A DNA stretch of 64,000 bases from Thermonema rossianum DSM 10300 (GTDB taxonomy: Bacteria > Bacteroidota > Bacteroidia > Cytophagales > Thermonemataceae). The translations under genes were made by a program, and so were the position numbers. The first letter of the stretch is position 1; every line of letters begins with the position of its first letter. The stretch covers positions 248,001-312,000 of the forward strand of contig NZ_AUGC01000001.1 in NCBI RefSeq assembly GCF_000426825.1. The letters run 5' to 3'. The notes beneath the pieces were generated by a model. It saw only the letters and a list, made by a program, of their open reading frames with translations, was not told the origin of the DNA and did no database searches. Of the stretch, positions 8,563 through 16,399 are shown in pieces.

Positions 8563-8568
8563 AGCCTG

Positions 8569-8598
8569 CAAATTTAAGAGTTTTTTTGTGAATGCCAA
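8569..8598 (-). promoter_or_regulatory. Promoter of rpmH-rnpA
   Basis: Minus strand: TAAATTTG (8569-8576), with TTG at 8596-8598 exactly 19 bases upstream. Both elements match the Bacteroidota -7/-33 consensus. The -33 element lies within the first codons of the divergent glycosyltransferase-like gene. Confidence 0.7.
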
Positions 8599-9506
8599 AC
8601 TTTTGTGAGAAATTGAAAGACAACCCCTTTGACCCTGTTGCGTTAAAAGACCATATGAGCGTTTCTTCCGAACAAACTTCTGACTTGCGTTTTACCTTTA
8701 TCATCCCACCGGGGGAAGGGGATGCCGAGGCGTGTATGCAGAGCATCGTCCGGCAGCAATATCCCCATGTGGAAGTCATTAGCAGCGAAAAGCCCAATTA
8801 CATGGCGCCTTCCTTGAAGGTAAAGGTCATTGGCACTACTGCCCCGGTGCATTACTTGAACCTGGCTCTGGAGCAATCGGTCGGTGAGGTGATTGGTTTT
8901 TTGTCCAAGGGAGCGGAATTGGCGCCTTATAGTCTTTACAAAATATCGAATCAGCTGCAAAAAGGCACCATGCTGTGTGCCATTGGTAAAACCAAGACAG
9001 CAAGGGGGGAGCTGCACCGTACTTATTTTGATGTGAATGACATAACAGACTCCATTGCCCGTGCCTATATGGCAGTGGGTGAGTGTTTTTTTCGAAGAGA
9101 AACGCTTGACTGGGTGGGGTATATCGACGAGCGCCTGCCACTATGGGGGCTGCAGGAGTGGTGGGTGCGCTTGTTGTGTGTAACCGAAGGCAAAGCCATT
9201 GCCAAGCTGACAGATGTGGTGTTGGAAACCAAAGAACCGGACGCAGCAAGTGAGCACCAGCAAGAACAGATAGAGCGCGATACCTTTTTCCATACACTTG
9301 CCAGCATGTTCCGTTACTACGAAGCGGCCTATTTTATCCGTGAATTTGGGCGTGTAGCTCCGGACTTCTCTTTGCCACATTACAGGGACTTAGCACCCGA
9401 TTTTGTAGTAAAAATCTTAAAGAATTTTTGCGCGCAGCTCGCCCGGGAAGCTATGGTCAGAGGGGTACGAAGAAGTTACGTAAAAAAACGATTGGCAGCC
9501 TTGTAG
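8592..9506 (+). CDS. Glycosyltransferase family 2-like protein, degenerate active site
   Basis: A 304-residue protein with a GT-A-like outline: an opening beta strand (LRFTFIIPPGEGDAEACMQS), then SIVRQQYPHVEVISS, a middle strand GEVIGFLSKGAELAPYSLYK and a late GYIDERLPLWGLQEWWVRL. In active GT2 enzymes the middle strand ends in a metal-binding DxD and the late motif contains an ED pair; here these positions read SKGAE and LQE. I therefore see the fold but not the catalytic residues. The ATG at 8655 (MSVSSEQ) is an alternative start that would better fit a GT2 N terminus. A frameshifted epimerase-like gene follows. Confidence 0.6.
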   Translation: MPNFCEKLKDNPFDPVALKDHMSVSSEQTSDLRFTFIIPPGEGDAEACMQSIVRQQYPHVEVISSEKPNYMAPSLKVKVIGTTAPVHYLNLALEQSVGEVIGFLSKGAELAPYSLYKISNQLQKGTMLCAIGKTKTARGELHRTYFDVNDITDSIARAYMAVGECFFRRETLDWVGYIDERLPLWGLQEWWVRLLCVTEGKAIAKLTDVVLETKEPDAASEHQQEQIERDTFFHTLASMFRYYEAAYFIREFGRVAPDFSLPHYRDLAPDFVVKILKNFCAQLAREAMVRGVRRSYVKKRLAAL

Positions 9507-9615
9507 TATTTTTTTAACGAATATTACACAAGCATTTTTAAAGCATAATATTTGCTGTTATAACACTGAATGCCTGTTATTTTTGTTGAGGGCTTTATGT
9601 TATAACAGCAGCTTT

Positions 9616-10439
9616 ATGAAAACATTTCATTCTTCTTTACGTTGTGTGGTTTTGTCCACACAGCGCACCTATGCCGATTTATTGAATGCTTTGGGATGGC
9701 AGGTTTCTTTTATTGCCCTGCAACATGACGAATCTCAATGGGCATGGGGCGACCTTACCCGCGACGGGCTGCTTCGCAAGGCAGACGTAGTGGTGTGGGA
9801 TATTTCTACTATAGCCCTTGAACCGGGTGCCAAAAGTCAAGAACTATATCTTTATTATCGTTCCGTAGGCGAGTATCTCGAAGACTTGCTTAATGAAAAA
9901 GAGGCACGCCCTTCTTCATGGATGCAGCCTTGTATGAGCGTTCGTCTTTGCCGGTGAGTGAAGACAGCCCGGCCGGCGGGCATGCCATTTCGCAAGTCCT
10001 GCTTCAGATAGAGCGCCTGTTTCATAAAGCTTATGTGCCTAAGGTTCGTAAAGTGGCTTTGCGCTTGGGCTTGTTGCTGCATGAGCAGGCCCGTTGGTGG
10101 CGTTGGGTGCCGTCGGCTTGTAAACAGCTGCATGAACGCCCCCCGATGGCTACTTTGCTGCCCCATGATTATTGCAAAGCCATGCAGTTTGTGGTAGAGC
10201 GCACAGACATCAGTGGCATTTTTAATGTAGCAAGTCCTTCTTTGGATACTTGGGATGCCATTCACGCCTATTGGAAACAGCACAGCACCGGCAGCATTGG
10301 TTTTCTTGAGCAGCTGAGCCTATGGTGGCACAAAGAAGAAGTGCTTCGTTTTCGCCGTTGGGCATTTTTATCAATAGACAGAATACGTAAGAAAGGGTGT
10401 GCGTTGTCGGAGGATGATACTTGGGCACAATCGGCCTGA
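9616..10439 (+). pseudogene. NAD-epimerase-like gene (TIGR01777/SDR39U1 type) interrupted by a frameshift
   Basis: Two consecutive frames together resemble the TIGR01777 epimerase family. The first (9616-9957) reads like an N-terminal Rossmann half: strand-helix-strand, ADVVVWDIS, then YYRSVGEYLEDLLNEKEARP. The second (open through 10439) continues with DAALYERSSLPVSEDSPAGG and later HDYCKAMQFVVE and SGIFNVASPS, family-like segments. Translation joins smoothly if one base is restored in the CCC run near 9909-9911. The N-terminal GxxGxxG nucleotide motif is also missing (STQRTYADLL in its place), so the gene seems decayed even before the frameshift. A sequencing error remains possible. Confidence 0.6.
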
Positions 10440-10453
10440 CACCGTCGCCGGCA

Positions 10454-11476
10454 TCAAGACCACACTTTCAGCCCTTCGCTGCAGTTGCGGCAAATGTCAA
10501 TATTTTTCCGGGCGTGTAACAGCTGTTGTCTGAATTGCCGGTAAGGCGGCGATTGCCAAATGGCGGCGATGCTTTGTTGTGGAAATTGTCCCATTTGGTG
10601 CTGTGCATCTTTATCGAAGCAGCAGGGGACCAGGCGCCCGTCCCAAGTCATCACAAAGCCATTCCACATGCGCCAACACTGATTTTTTAAAGAGTTTTTT
10701 ATGGCATATTTTCCATTGGGCAGTTGGCGGTACCGGCTGTAGCGCTCAATGGTAGGAATGAGGGGGGAGCCATCTTCGAAGTCATAGATTTGAGCAGTTT
10801 TTAATACCAGGCGGTCAGCCCCCAGCTCTTTTGCCAGCTGGCGAATGGCCGGTATTTCATGCTCATTGGGTCGTACGACCAAAAACTGTAAAACGACCTC
10901 GGGCGTGAGGCTGCGAAGCTTCTTTTTCCAAGCCACTATTTCCCGTATGCCTTCGAGCACTTTTTGAAGTTGCCCTTCTTTGCGGTAAGCCGCATAGCTT
11001 TGTTGTGTCACACCATCAATAGAGACAATGAGGCGGTCCAAGCCGGATTCCACGGTATGGCGTGCCCGCTCAGCATCCAGAAAATGTCCATTGGTAGAGG
11101 TGATGGTGAAGAGCCCCTTCCGGTGGGCATAATTGACCAACTCAAAGAATTGAGGATGCAAATAAGGCTCGCCCTGGAAATAAAGGGTAAGGTATAAAGC
11201 CTTTGGAGCCACCTCGTCTATCATGCGACGATAAAGCTCGAAGGAGAGCTTGCCGGTAGGGCGGCTGAAGCGGCGCAGACCACTGGGGCATTCGGGGCAG
11301 CGCAAATTGCAGGCCGTGGTGGGCTCTACGGCTATGGCAGCGGGTGCGCCCCATACCAGCGGACGCCGGAGCGCTTTCGACAGATGAAAGCTTAACCACA
11401 GTTGAAAAAAATTCAGCAGCCGCCGGGCGGTAAGTTTGCGCATGCAGTGCACATACCAAGCCAGCCGTTTACGCAT
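10454..11476 (-). CDS. Radical SAM / SPASM domain protein
   Basis: A 340-residue enzyme. The radical SAM cluster motif CNLRCPEC (CxxxCxxC) is near residue 55, followed by YLTLYFQGEPYLHPQFF and LIVSIDGVTQQSY. The C-terminal SPASM region has clustered cysteines (NQCWRMWNGFVMTWDG, VPCCFDKD, DICRNCSEG) able to hold auxiliary Fe-S clusters. Family members modify peptides or act on sugars and small molecules; no precursor peptide gene is visible nearby. Its start overlaps the end of rlmN by 8 bases, so the two are co-transcribed. The substrate cannot be assigned. Confidence 0.87.
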   Translation of the reverse strand: MRKRLAWYVHCMRKLTARRLLNFFQLWLSFHLSKALRRPLVWGAPAAIAVEPTTACNLRCPECPSGLRRFSRPTGKLSFELYRRMIDEVAPKALYLTLYFQGEPYLHPQFFELVNYAHRKGLFTITSTNGHFLDAERARHTVESGLDRLIVSIDGVTQQSYAAYRKEGQLQKVLEGIREIVAWKKKLRSLTPEVVLQFLVVRPNEHEIPAIRQLAKELGADRLVLKTAQIYDFEDGSPLIPTIERYSRYRQLPNGKYAIKNSLKNQCWRMWNGFVMTWDGRLVPCCFDKDAQHQMGQFPQQSIAAIWQSPPYRQFRQQLLHARKNIDICRNCSEGLKVWS

Positions 11477-12527
11477 GTGCTTGTTCGTTCTCTTTGGTTG
11501 CTAACTGGCCGCAGGCTGCATCTATGTCTTTGCCGCGGCTACGCCGTACTTTGACCACTACGCCTTGCGCTTCGAGGAAGTGGGCAAAAGCGTCGAGGCG
11601 TTCGGGTGTGGTATTTTGAAACTGCGCTTTGTCTATGGGGTTGTACTCGATGATGTTGACTTTGGAAGGCACTTTGCGTACTATCTTCAGCAGCTTACGG
11701 GCATCGGCGAGTGAGTCGTTAAAGTCACGGAAGACAATATACTCGAAGGTTACGATTTGTTTGGTTTGATGGTAGTAATACTGCAGGGCTTCGATGAGGG
11801 CTTCCAGGGAGTTCTGCTCGTTGATGGGCATGATTTGGCTTCGCTTGGGGTCGTCTGCGGCATGAAGCGACAGCGCCAGATTGAATTTGCGCTGCTCATC
11901 GCCCAGGCGTTTTATCATTTTGGCAATGCCGGCCGTGGAAACGGTGATGCGCTTGGCAGAGAAGTTCCAGCCATCGGGAGCGCTGATAAGCTCTGTAGAA
12001 CGCATCACTTCGGCATAGTTGAGCAGCGGCTCGCCCATGCCCATATACACGATATTGGTCAGTGGCTTGCCATAATGCTCTATGGCTAAGCGGTTGACTT
12101 CGATGACCTGATCGTATATTTCGGCGGCAGTGAGGTTGCGCTCGCGCTTCATGTAGCCTGTAGCGCAAAATTTGCAGGTAAGAGAGCAACCTACCTGCGA
12201 TGACACGCAAGCCGTCATGCGTGTGTCGGTAGGAATAAGCACACTTTCGATGAGGTGCCCGTCATGTAAGCGGAAAGTGCACTTAATGGTGCCATCGGCA
12301 CTTTTTTGGGCACGGCTTAGCTGTATGGGACGTATGTCGAAGTGTTGGGCGAGGGTTTCGCGTAAGGCTTTGGGCAGGTTGGTCATGTCTTCAAAGCGGC
12401 GGCATTCTTTTTGCCATAACCATTGCCCTATTTGCTTGGCGCGAAAGGCAGGCTGTCCTGCTTCTTTCAGCCATCTTTCCAACTCTTCTTGTTTGATGGT
12501 GCGTATATCTTTCTTACTTGCTTGCAT
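11469..12527 (-). CDS. rlmN: Dual-specificity 23S rRNA A2503 / tRNA A37 C2-methyltransferase
   Basis: A 352-residue radical SAM enzyme that methylates carbon 2 of A2503 in 23S rRNA and A37 in some tRNAs, acting in the cytoplasm. Visible: the accessory N-terminal domain (AGQPAFRAKQIGQWLWQKE), the cluster motif CSLTCKFCATG, GMGEPLLNY, and a C-terminal segment with the conserved methyl-carrying Cys (IDAACGQLA). Length is typical. The promoter box at 12570-12577 is followed by a perfect 12-base palindrome near the expected transcription start. Confidence 0.96.
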   Translation of the reverse strand: MQASKKDIRTIKQEELERWLKEAGQPAFRAKQIGQWLWQKECRRFEDMTNLPKALRETLAQHFDIRPIQLSRAQKSADGTIKCTFRLHDGHLIESVLIPTDTRMTACVSSQVGCSLTCKFCATGYMKRERNLTAAEIYDQVIEVNRLAIEHYGKPLTNIVYMGMGEPLLNYAEVMRSTELISAPDGWNFSAKRITVSTAGIAKMIKRLGDEQRKFNLALSLHAADDPKRSQIMPINEQNSLEALIEALQYYYHQTKQIVTFEYIVFRDFNDSLADARKLLKIVRKVPSKVNIIEYNPIDKAQFQNTTPERLDAFAHFLEAQGVVVKVRRSRGKDIDAACGQLATKENEQAHA

Positions 12528-12556
12528 GCGTCTTCCCTTCTGTAATTCTTATTGTA

Positions 12557-12577
12557 AACCAATTGGTTACAAAAGTA
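12557..12577 (-). promoter_or_regulatory. rlmN -7 box with adjacent palindrome
   Basis: Minus strand TACTTTTG (12570-12577) is a -7 box. One base downstream lies AACCAATTGGTT (12557-12568), a perfect 12-base palindrome covering the expected start of transcription, about 30 bases before the rlmN ATG. The position suits an operator, but the regulator is unknown and the repeat is short. Confidence 0.45.
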
Positions 12578-12585
12578 GTTCTTTT

Positions 12586-13683
12586 TCAAGTAAAGCGTTT
12601 GTCTATCTTTTTGGCTTCTGCCACGAACTCTTTCACACGTTGCTCTTGGTCTTGCCGGCAAATGAGCAGCACACCTTCGTGTTCGGCTACGATGAAGCCT
12701 TCCAGCCCTTGAATCACTACCAGCTGCTCTTTGGGCGTCTTTACAATGCATTTTTGACTGTCATAGGCAAGCACGGTGCCTTGTATGACATTTTGGTTAT
12801 CGTCTTTTGGTGCCAGCTCATAGAGCGATTTCCAGGTGCCTAAATCAGACCATCCGCAGTCAACAGGAATGACATACACGTTGTCGGCTTTTTCCATGAT
12901 GGCATAATCAATGGATATTTTTTTGCAAAGCGGATAAGCCTGATGAATGGCTTCGGCTTCTGTTTCGGTAAAAAACTGCTCTTCTATTTCTTCAAACACT
13001 TCCGCCATTTCGGGCGCGTAGCGCTGAAATGCTTTTTTGATGGTTTCCACATGCCAGATAAAAATGCCGGCATTCCATACAAAGTCACCACTTTCTATGA
13101 ACTTCTTTGCCAGTTCGAGATTGGGCTTTTCGGTAAAGGTTTTGACAGGTAGCAGAGGGTAAGGCTTGAACTTTTGAAAAAGCTTGCTGCCTTGCCGATA
13201 CTGAATATAGCCGTAGCCGGTATCCGGGCGGTTGGGCTTGATGCCCAGGGTAACCAAGATTTCTTTTTTGTGTGCATGCTTGACTGCCGTGCGTATGGCT
13301 TTTCTGAAGCGCTCTACGTCCTGAATGACATGGTCGGCCGGCGTAATGACGGTCACGGCATCCGGGTCTTTTTGTGCTATCTTGTAGCAAGCATAGGCAA
13401 TGCAGGGGGCTGTATTGCGACGGCTGGGCTCTGCCAATATCTGTTCATCGGAAAGAAAGGGCAAGTGTTCCTTGACTTTACCTACATATTTTTTGTGGGT
13501 AACTACATAAATATTTTCCGGTGGGCAGATGCCTTCGAAGCGCTCTACGGTCTCTTGAATCATGCTTTTGCCCCTGCCTAAAATATCATGAAATTGTTTG
13601 GGAGAGTGCTCGCGGCTGATGGGCCAAAAGCGGGAACCTACGCCGCCGGCCATGATGATGGTATAAAAAGAATTATTGCTCAT
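12586..13683 (-). CDS. manC: Mannose-1-phosphate guanylyltransferase
   Basis: A 365-residue nucleotidyltransferase that makes GDP-mannose from mannose-1-phosphate and GTP, feeding polysaccharide or fucose synthesis. The pyrophosphorylase signature is at the N terminus (IMAGGVGSRFWPISREHSPK). The body shows VITPADHVIQD, GYIQYRQG, FTEKPN, FVWNAGIFIW and a VDCGWSDLGTW core. The C-terminal cupin phosphomannose isomerase domain of longer enzymes is absent, as is usual in Bacteroidota. It has its own -7 box TATCTTTG at 13707-13714. Confidence 0.94.
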   Translation of the reverse strand: MSNNSFYTIIMAGGVGSRFWPISREHSPKQFHDILGRGKSMIQETVERFEGICPPENIYVVTHKKYVGKVKEHLPFLSDEQILAEPSRRNTAPCIAYACYKIAQKDPDAVTVITPADHVIQDVERFRKAIRTAVKHAHKKEILVTLGIKPNRPDTGYGYIQYRQGSKLFQKFKPYPLLPVKTFTEKPNLELAKKFIESGDFVWNAGIFIWHVETIKKAFQRYAPEMAEVFEEIEEQFFTETEAEAIHQAYPLCKKISIDYAIMEKADNVYVIPVDCGWSDLGTWKSLYELAPKDDNQNVIQGTVLAYDSQKCIVKTPKEQLVVIQGLEGFIVAEHEGVLLICRQDQEQRVKEFVAEAKKIDKRFT

Positions 13684-13706
13684 AAGTTGGGGTCATTGCT
13701 GGGAAA

Positions 13707-13714
13707 CAAAGATA
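13707..13714 (-). promoter_or_regulatory. -7 box of the mannose-1-phosphate guanylyltransferase gene
   Basis: TATCTTTG on the minus strand, 23 bases upstream of the ATG at 13683. No TTG lies at the usual upstream distance. Confidence 0.4.
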
Positions 13715-13831
13715 CTGACTTCTTTAAAATAAGTGATTTTGGCAAGAGGCTTTCCTTTGGCGGCAAAGTGATTTTTGAAATTTTTCTTTTCTTTGCTTAG
13801 AAGCAATATACTTGAATGAACATAAGCTGCA

Positions 13832-15361
13832 ATGATGATGAGTGTTTCGAATCGAAAAATCCGTAAAATATTGGTTGCCAACCGTGGCGAGATAGCCTTG
13901 CGCATCATGCGCTCGGCAAAAGAAATGGGCATCCGCACGGTGGCCATTTACAGCGAAGCCGACCGCGAAGCTTTGCACGTGCGCTATGCCGATGAGGCGG
14001 TATGCGTGGGCCCGCCGCCATCGTCGGAGTCCTATTTGCGTATTGACCGCATCTTGGAGGCCTGCCGCCAAACCGGTGCCGATGCAGTGCATCCGGGCTA
14101 TGGTTTCTTGTCGGAAAATGCCCGCTTTGCGCGTGCCGTAGAAGAGGCCGGCCTTATTTTCATTGGACCATCGCCCGAAAGCATCGAGCTGATGGGCAGC
14201 AAGCTGGCAGCTAAAGAGGCTGCGCAAAAGCATGGTGTGCCATTGGTGCCCGGTACGGCCGAAGCCCTTACCGACGTAGAGCAGGGCAAACGCATTGCCC
14301 GTGAGATTGGATATCCCGTGCTTATCAAGGCAAGCGCCGGCGGTGGAGGCAAAGGAATGCGTGTGGTGGAAAAAGAGGAGGACTTTGCCGAGCAAATGGA
14401 GCGGGCAGTCAGCGAGGCGGTCTCTGCCTTTGGCGATGGTGCGGTATTCATTGAAAAATACATTGGCTCGCCCAAACACATTGAAATACAGGTTTTAGGT
14501 GATCGCCATGGCAACATGGTGTATTTGTTTGAGCGGGAATGTTCGGTGCAGCGTCGCCATCAGAAGGTGATAGAAGAGGCGCCTTCGGCAGTGGTGGATG
14601 AAGCCATGCGGCGTGCCATGGGAGAGGCCGCCGTGCGTGTTGCCAAAGCCTGTGGTTATTACAATGCCGGCACGGTGGAGTTTATTGTAGATGAGCAGCG
14701 TAATTTTTATTTCCTGGAAATGAACACACGCCTGCAGGTAGAACACCCGGTTACTGAAATGATTACAGGCGTGGATTTGGTGAAAGAGCAAATCAGAATT
14801 GCAGAAGGGTATCCTTTGAGTTTTACACAAGACGAGCTGGCAATCAATGGGCATGCCATTGAGGTGCGCGTGTATGCCGAAGACCCACGCAATAACTTTT
14901 TGCCCAACGTAGGTAAGCTGTTGAGTTATGAGCGCCCGCAGGGCCCCGGCGTGCGTGTAGATGACGCCTTTGAAGCAGGCATGCAAATTCCCATTTATTA
15001 CGACCCCATGATTGCAAAACTGATAGTGCATGCCAAAAACAGAGAGGAAGCCATTGCGCGCATGTTACGCGCCATCAGTGAATATACAATTACGGGCATT
15101 GCCACCACGCTCGACTTTTGCGCCTTTGCTTTGCGGCATCCGTCTTTTGTGGATGGTAGCTTCGATACCAACTTCGTGAAAAAATATTTCACGCCGGAGG
15201 TGCTCAATCCTGCCTTGTCGGAAGAAGAACTGCAAACAGCTGCCGCTTTTGCAACACATCTGTGGGCTGAACAAAAGCAGCAAAGCCAAGTGCCGGCAGG
15301 CAATATATCGCCCAATGGCGGTGTCAAGCGCAGTTGGAAAATAGCCCGGCGGAATGCATAG
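13832..15361 (+). CDS. accC: Biotin carboxylase subunit of an acyl-CoA carboxylase
   Basis: A 509-residue biotin carboxylase that carboxylates the biotin of a carrier protein using ATP and bicarbonate. Visible: N-terminal KILVANRGEIALRIMRSAKE, the ATP-grasp glycine loop KASAGGGGKGMRVV, the catalytic region FERECSVQRRHQKVIEEAPS and FLEMNTRLQVEHPVTEM. It is ~60 residues longer than E. coli AccC. No biotin carrier or carboxyltransferase gene is adjacent, so I cannot tell whether acetyl-CoA or propionyl-CoA is the substrate. Three consecutive ATG codons open the gene. Confidence 0.93.
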   Translation: MMMSVSNRKIRKILVANRGEIALRIMRSAKEMGIRTVAIYSEADREALHVRYADEAVCVGPPPSSESYLRIDRILEACRQTGADAVHPGYGFLSENARFARAVEEAGLIFIGPSPESIELMGSKLAAKEAAQKHGVPLVPGTAEALTDVEQGKRIAREIGYPVLIKASAGGGGKGMRVVEKEEDFAEQMERAVSEAVSAFGDGAVFIEKYIGSPKHIEIQVLGDRHGNMVYLFERECSVQRRHQKVIEEAPSAVVDEAMRRAMGEAAVRVAKACGYYNAGTVEFIVDEQRNFYFLEMNTRLQVEHPVTEMITGVDLVKEQIRIAEGYPLSFTQDELAINGHAIEVRVYAEDPRNNFLPNVGKLLSYERPQGPGVRVDDAFEAGMQIPIYYDPMIAKLIVHAKNREEAIARMLRAISEYTITGIATTLDFCAFALRHPSFVDGSFDTNFVKKYFTPEVLNPALSEEELQTAAAFATHLWAEQKQQSQVPAGNISPNGGVKRSWKIARRNA

Positions 15362-15401
15362 CAAAGAGTTTACACTATTCTTATAACTAACCATTTGAAA
15401 A

Positions 15402-15920
15402 ATGAGTGACCGTTTTTTTGACCCGGAATTAGATGATTGGTTTTTTGAAGCAGACCAGCTGCTGAAAGATAACCGCATAGGCAGTGGGGTGGAGTTGTTG
15501 AATCAAATCGTTGCCCGCGAGCCGGCTTATGGGCGTGCCTATAACCACTTGGCGTGGGTATATGAAGTGAAATACCAAGACCTGGAGAAGGCTTGGGAGC
15601 TGTACAGCTTGGCATTGAAATATGCGCCTGATTACTTGCCCGTGTATTTGAATGCTATTGTGTGCCTGTCGAAACTGGAGCGTTTCGATGAGTTGAAGAG
15701 CTTGCTTGAAAAAGCACGGCAGGTGCCGGGCATTAGCCGCTCGCGCCTGCTGGGAGAGGAAGCCATCATGTATGAAATGCAGCAAGATTATGCCAAGGCA
15801 ATTGAAACGTACAAGCAAGCCATTGCTTTCGCCTTGTCCGATGACGATATAAATTATTACAAGCAGTGCATAGAGCGCTGCCGGCGTAAGATGAACATCT
15901 TAAACGACTATGACCGATGA
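15402..15920 (+). CDS. Tetratricopeptide-repeat protein
   Basis: A 172-residue soluble helical protein with about three TPR units (AYGRAYNHLAWVYEVKYQDL, then LYSLALKYAPDYLPVYLNAI, and MYEMQQDYAKAIETYKQAIA). No signal peptide or membrane segment, so it is cytoplasmic. The repeats suggest a protein-protein scaffold; no specific role can be assigned. Its stop overlaps the start of the following membrane protein by 4 bases (ATGA), a sign of translational coupling and possibly joint function. Confidence 0.8.
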   Translation: MSDRFFDPELDDWFFEADQLLKDNRIGSGVELLNQIVAREPAYGRAYNHLAWVYEVKYQDLEKAWELYSLALKYAPDYLPVYLNAIVCLSKLERFDELKSLLEKARQVPGISRSRLLGEEAIMYEMQQDYAKAIETYKQAIAFALSDDDINYYKQCIERCRRKMNILNDYDR

Positions 15921-16399
15921 AAGCCACACGCTTTCTTTTCTTAGATGCTTTGGCAGTGTTTTTTTTAGGTTATGCGCTCTTGTGGTTGGCTTTCGACGGC
16001 ACTTTGAGCGCATGGAGTTGGGCGATGCTGCTGCTGTTTACGGTGCCGGCGGCTTGGCGCATTTGCCGTGTGCGTGTGTTGATGGCGCGTGAGTTTGTAG
16101 CCGAAACAGCCAAGCAATACAAAAAAGTGCAGTTTTGGGCTTCCGTGCCTATGTATGTGGTGCTTTTGCTGGTGCTGATGTTGTTTAGTGTGTTGTTTTA
16201 TGCTGCTTATTTGGTGAAGCAAGTGGATAGCCAAGCCCTGCAAAACCTGGTGTATGAACTTTTAGACAGGGACGGACTGCTGCGGCGCCTGGTCGATATT
16301 TACGGGCGTAAGCCTACCGCTTGGCTGGTCTCTCTTTTGGCTATTGCAGGAATAGCCCGGTTGGGCGGATGGGCAATTTTTATCAAGCGTTTACAGTGA
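15917..16399 (+). CDS. Small integral membrane protein, function unknown
   Basis: A 160-residue protein with about four hydrophobic segments (ALAVFFLGYALLWLAF, AMLLLFTVPAAWRIC, VPMYVVLLLVLMLFSVLFYA, and a C-terminal WLVSLLAIAGIARLGGW). I recognise no family. Translationally coupled to the upstream TPR gene through a 4-base overlap. Its end overlaps the convergent SGNH gene by 9 bases. Confidence 0.65.
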   Translation: MKATRFLFLDALAVFFLGYALLWLAFDGTLSAWSWAMLLLFTVPAAWRICRVRVLMAREFVAETAKQYKKVQFWASVPMYVVLLLVLMLFSVLFYAAYLVKQVDSQALQNLVYELLDRDGLLRRLVDIYGRKPTAWLVSLLAIAGIARLGGWAIFIKRLQ

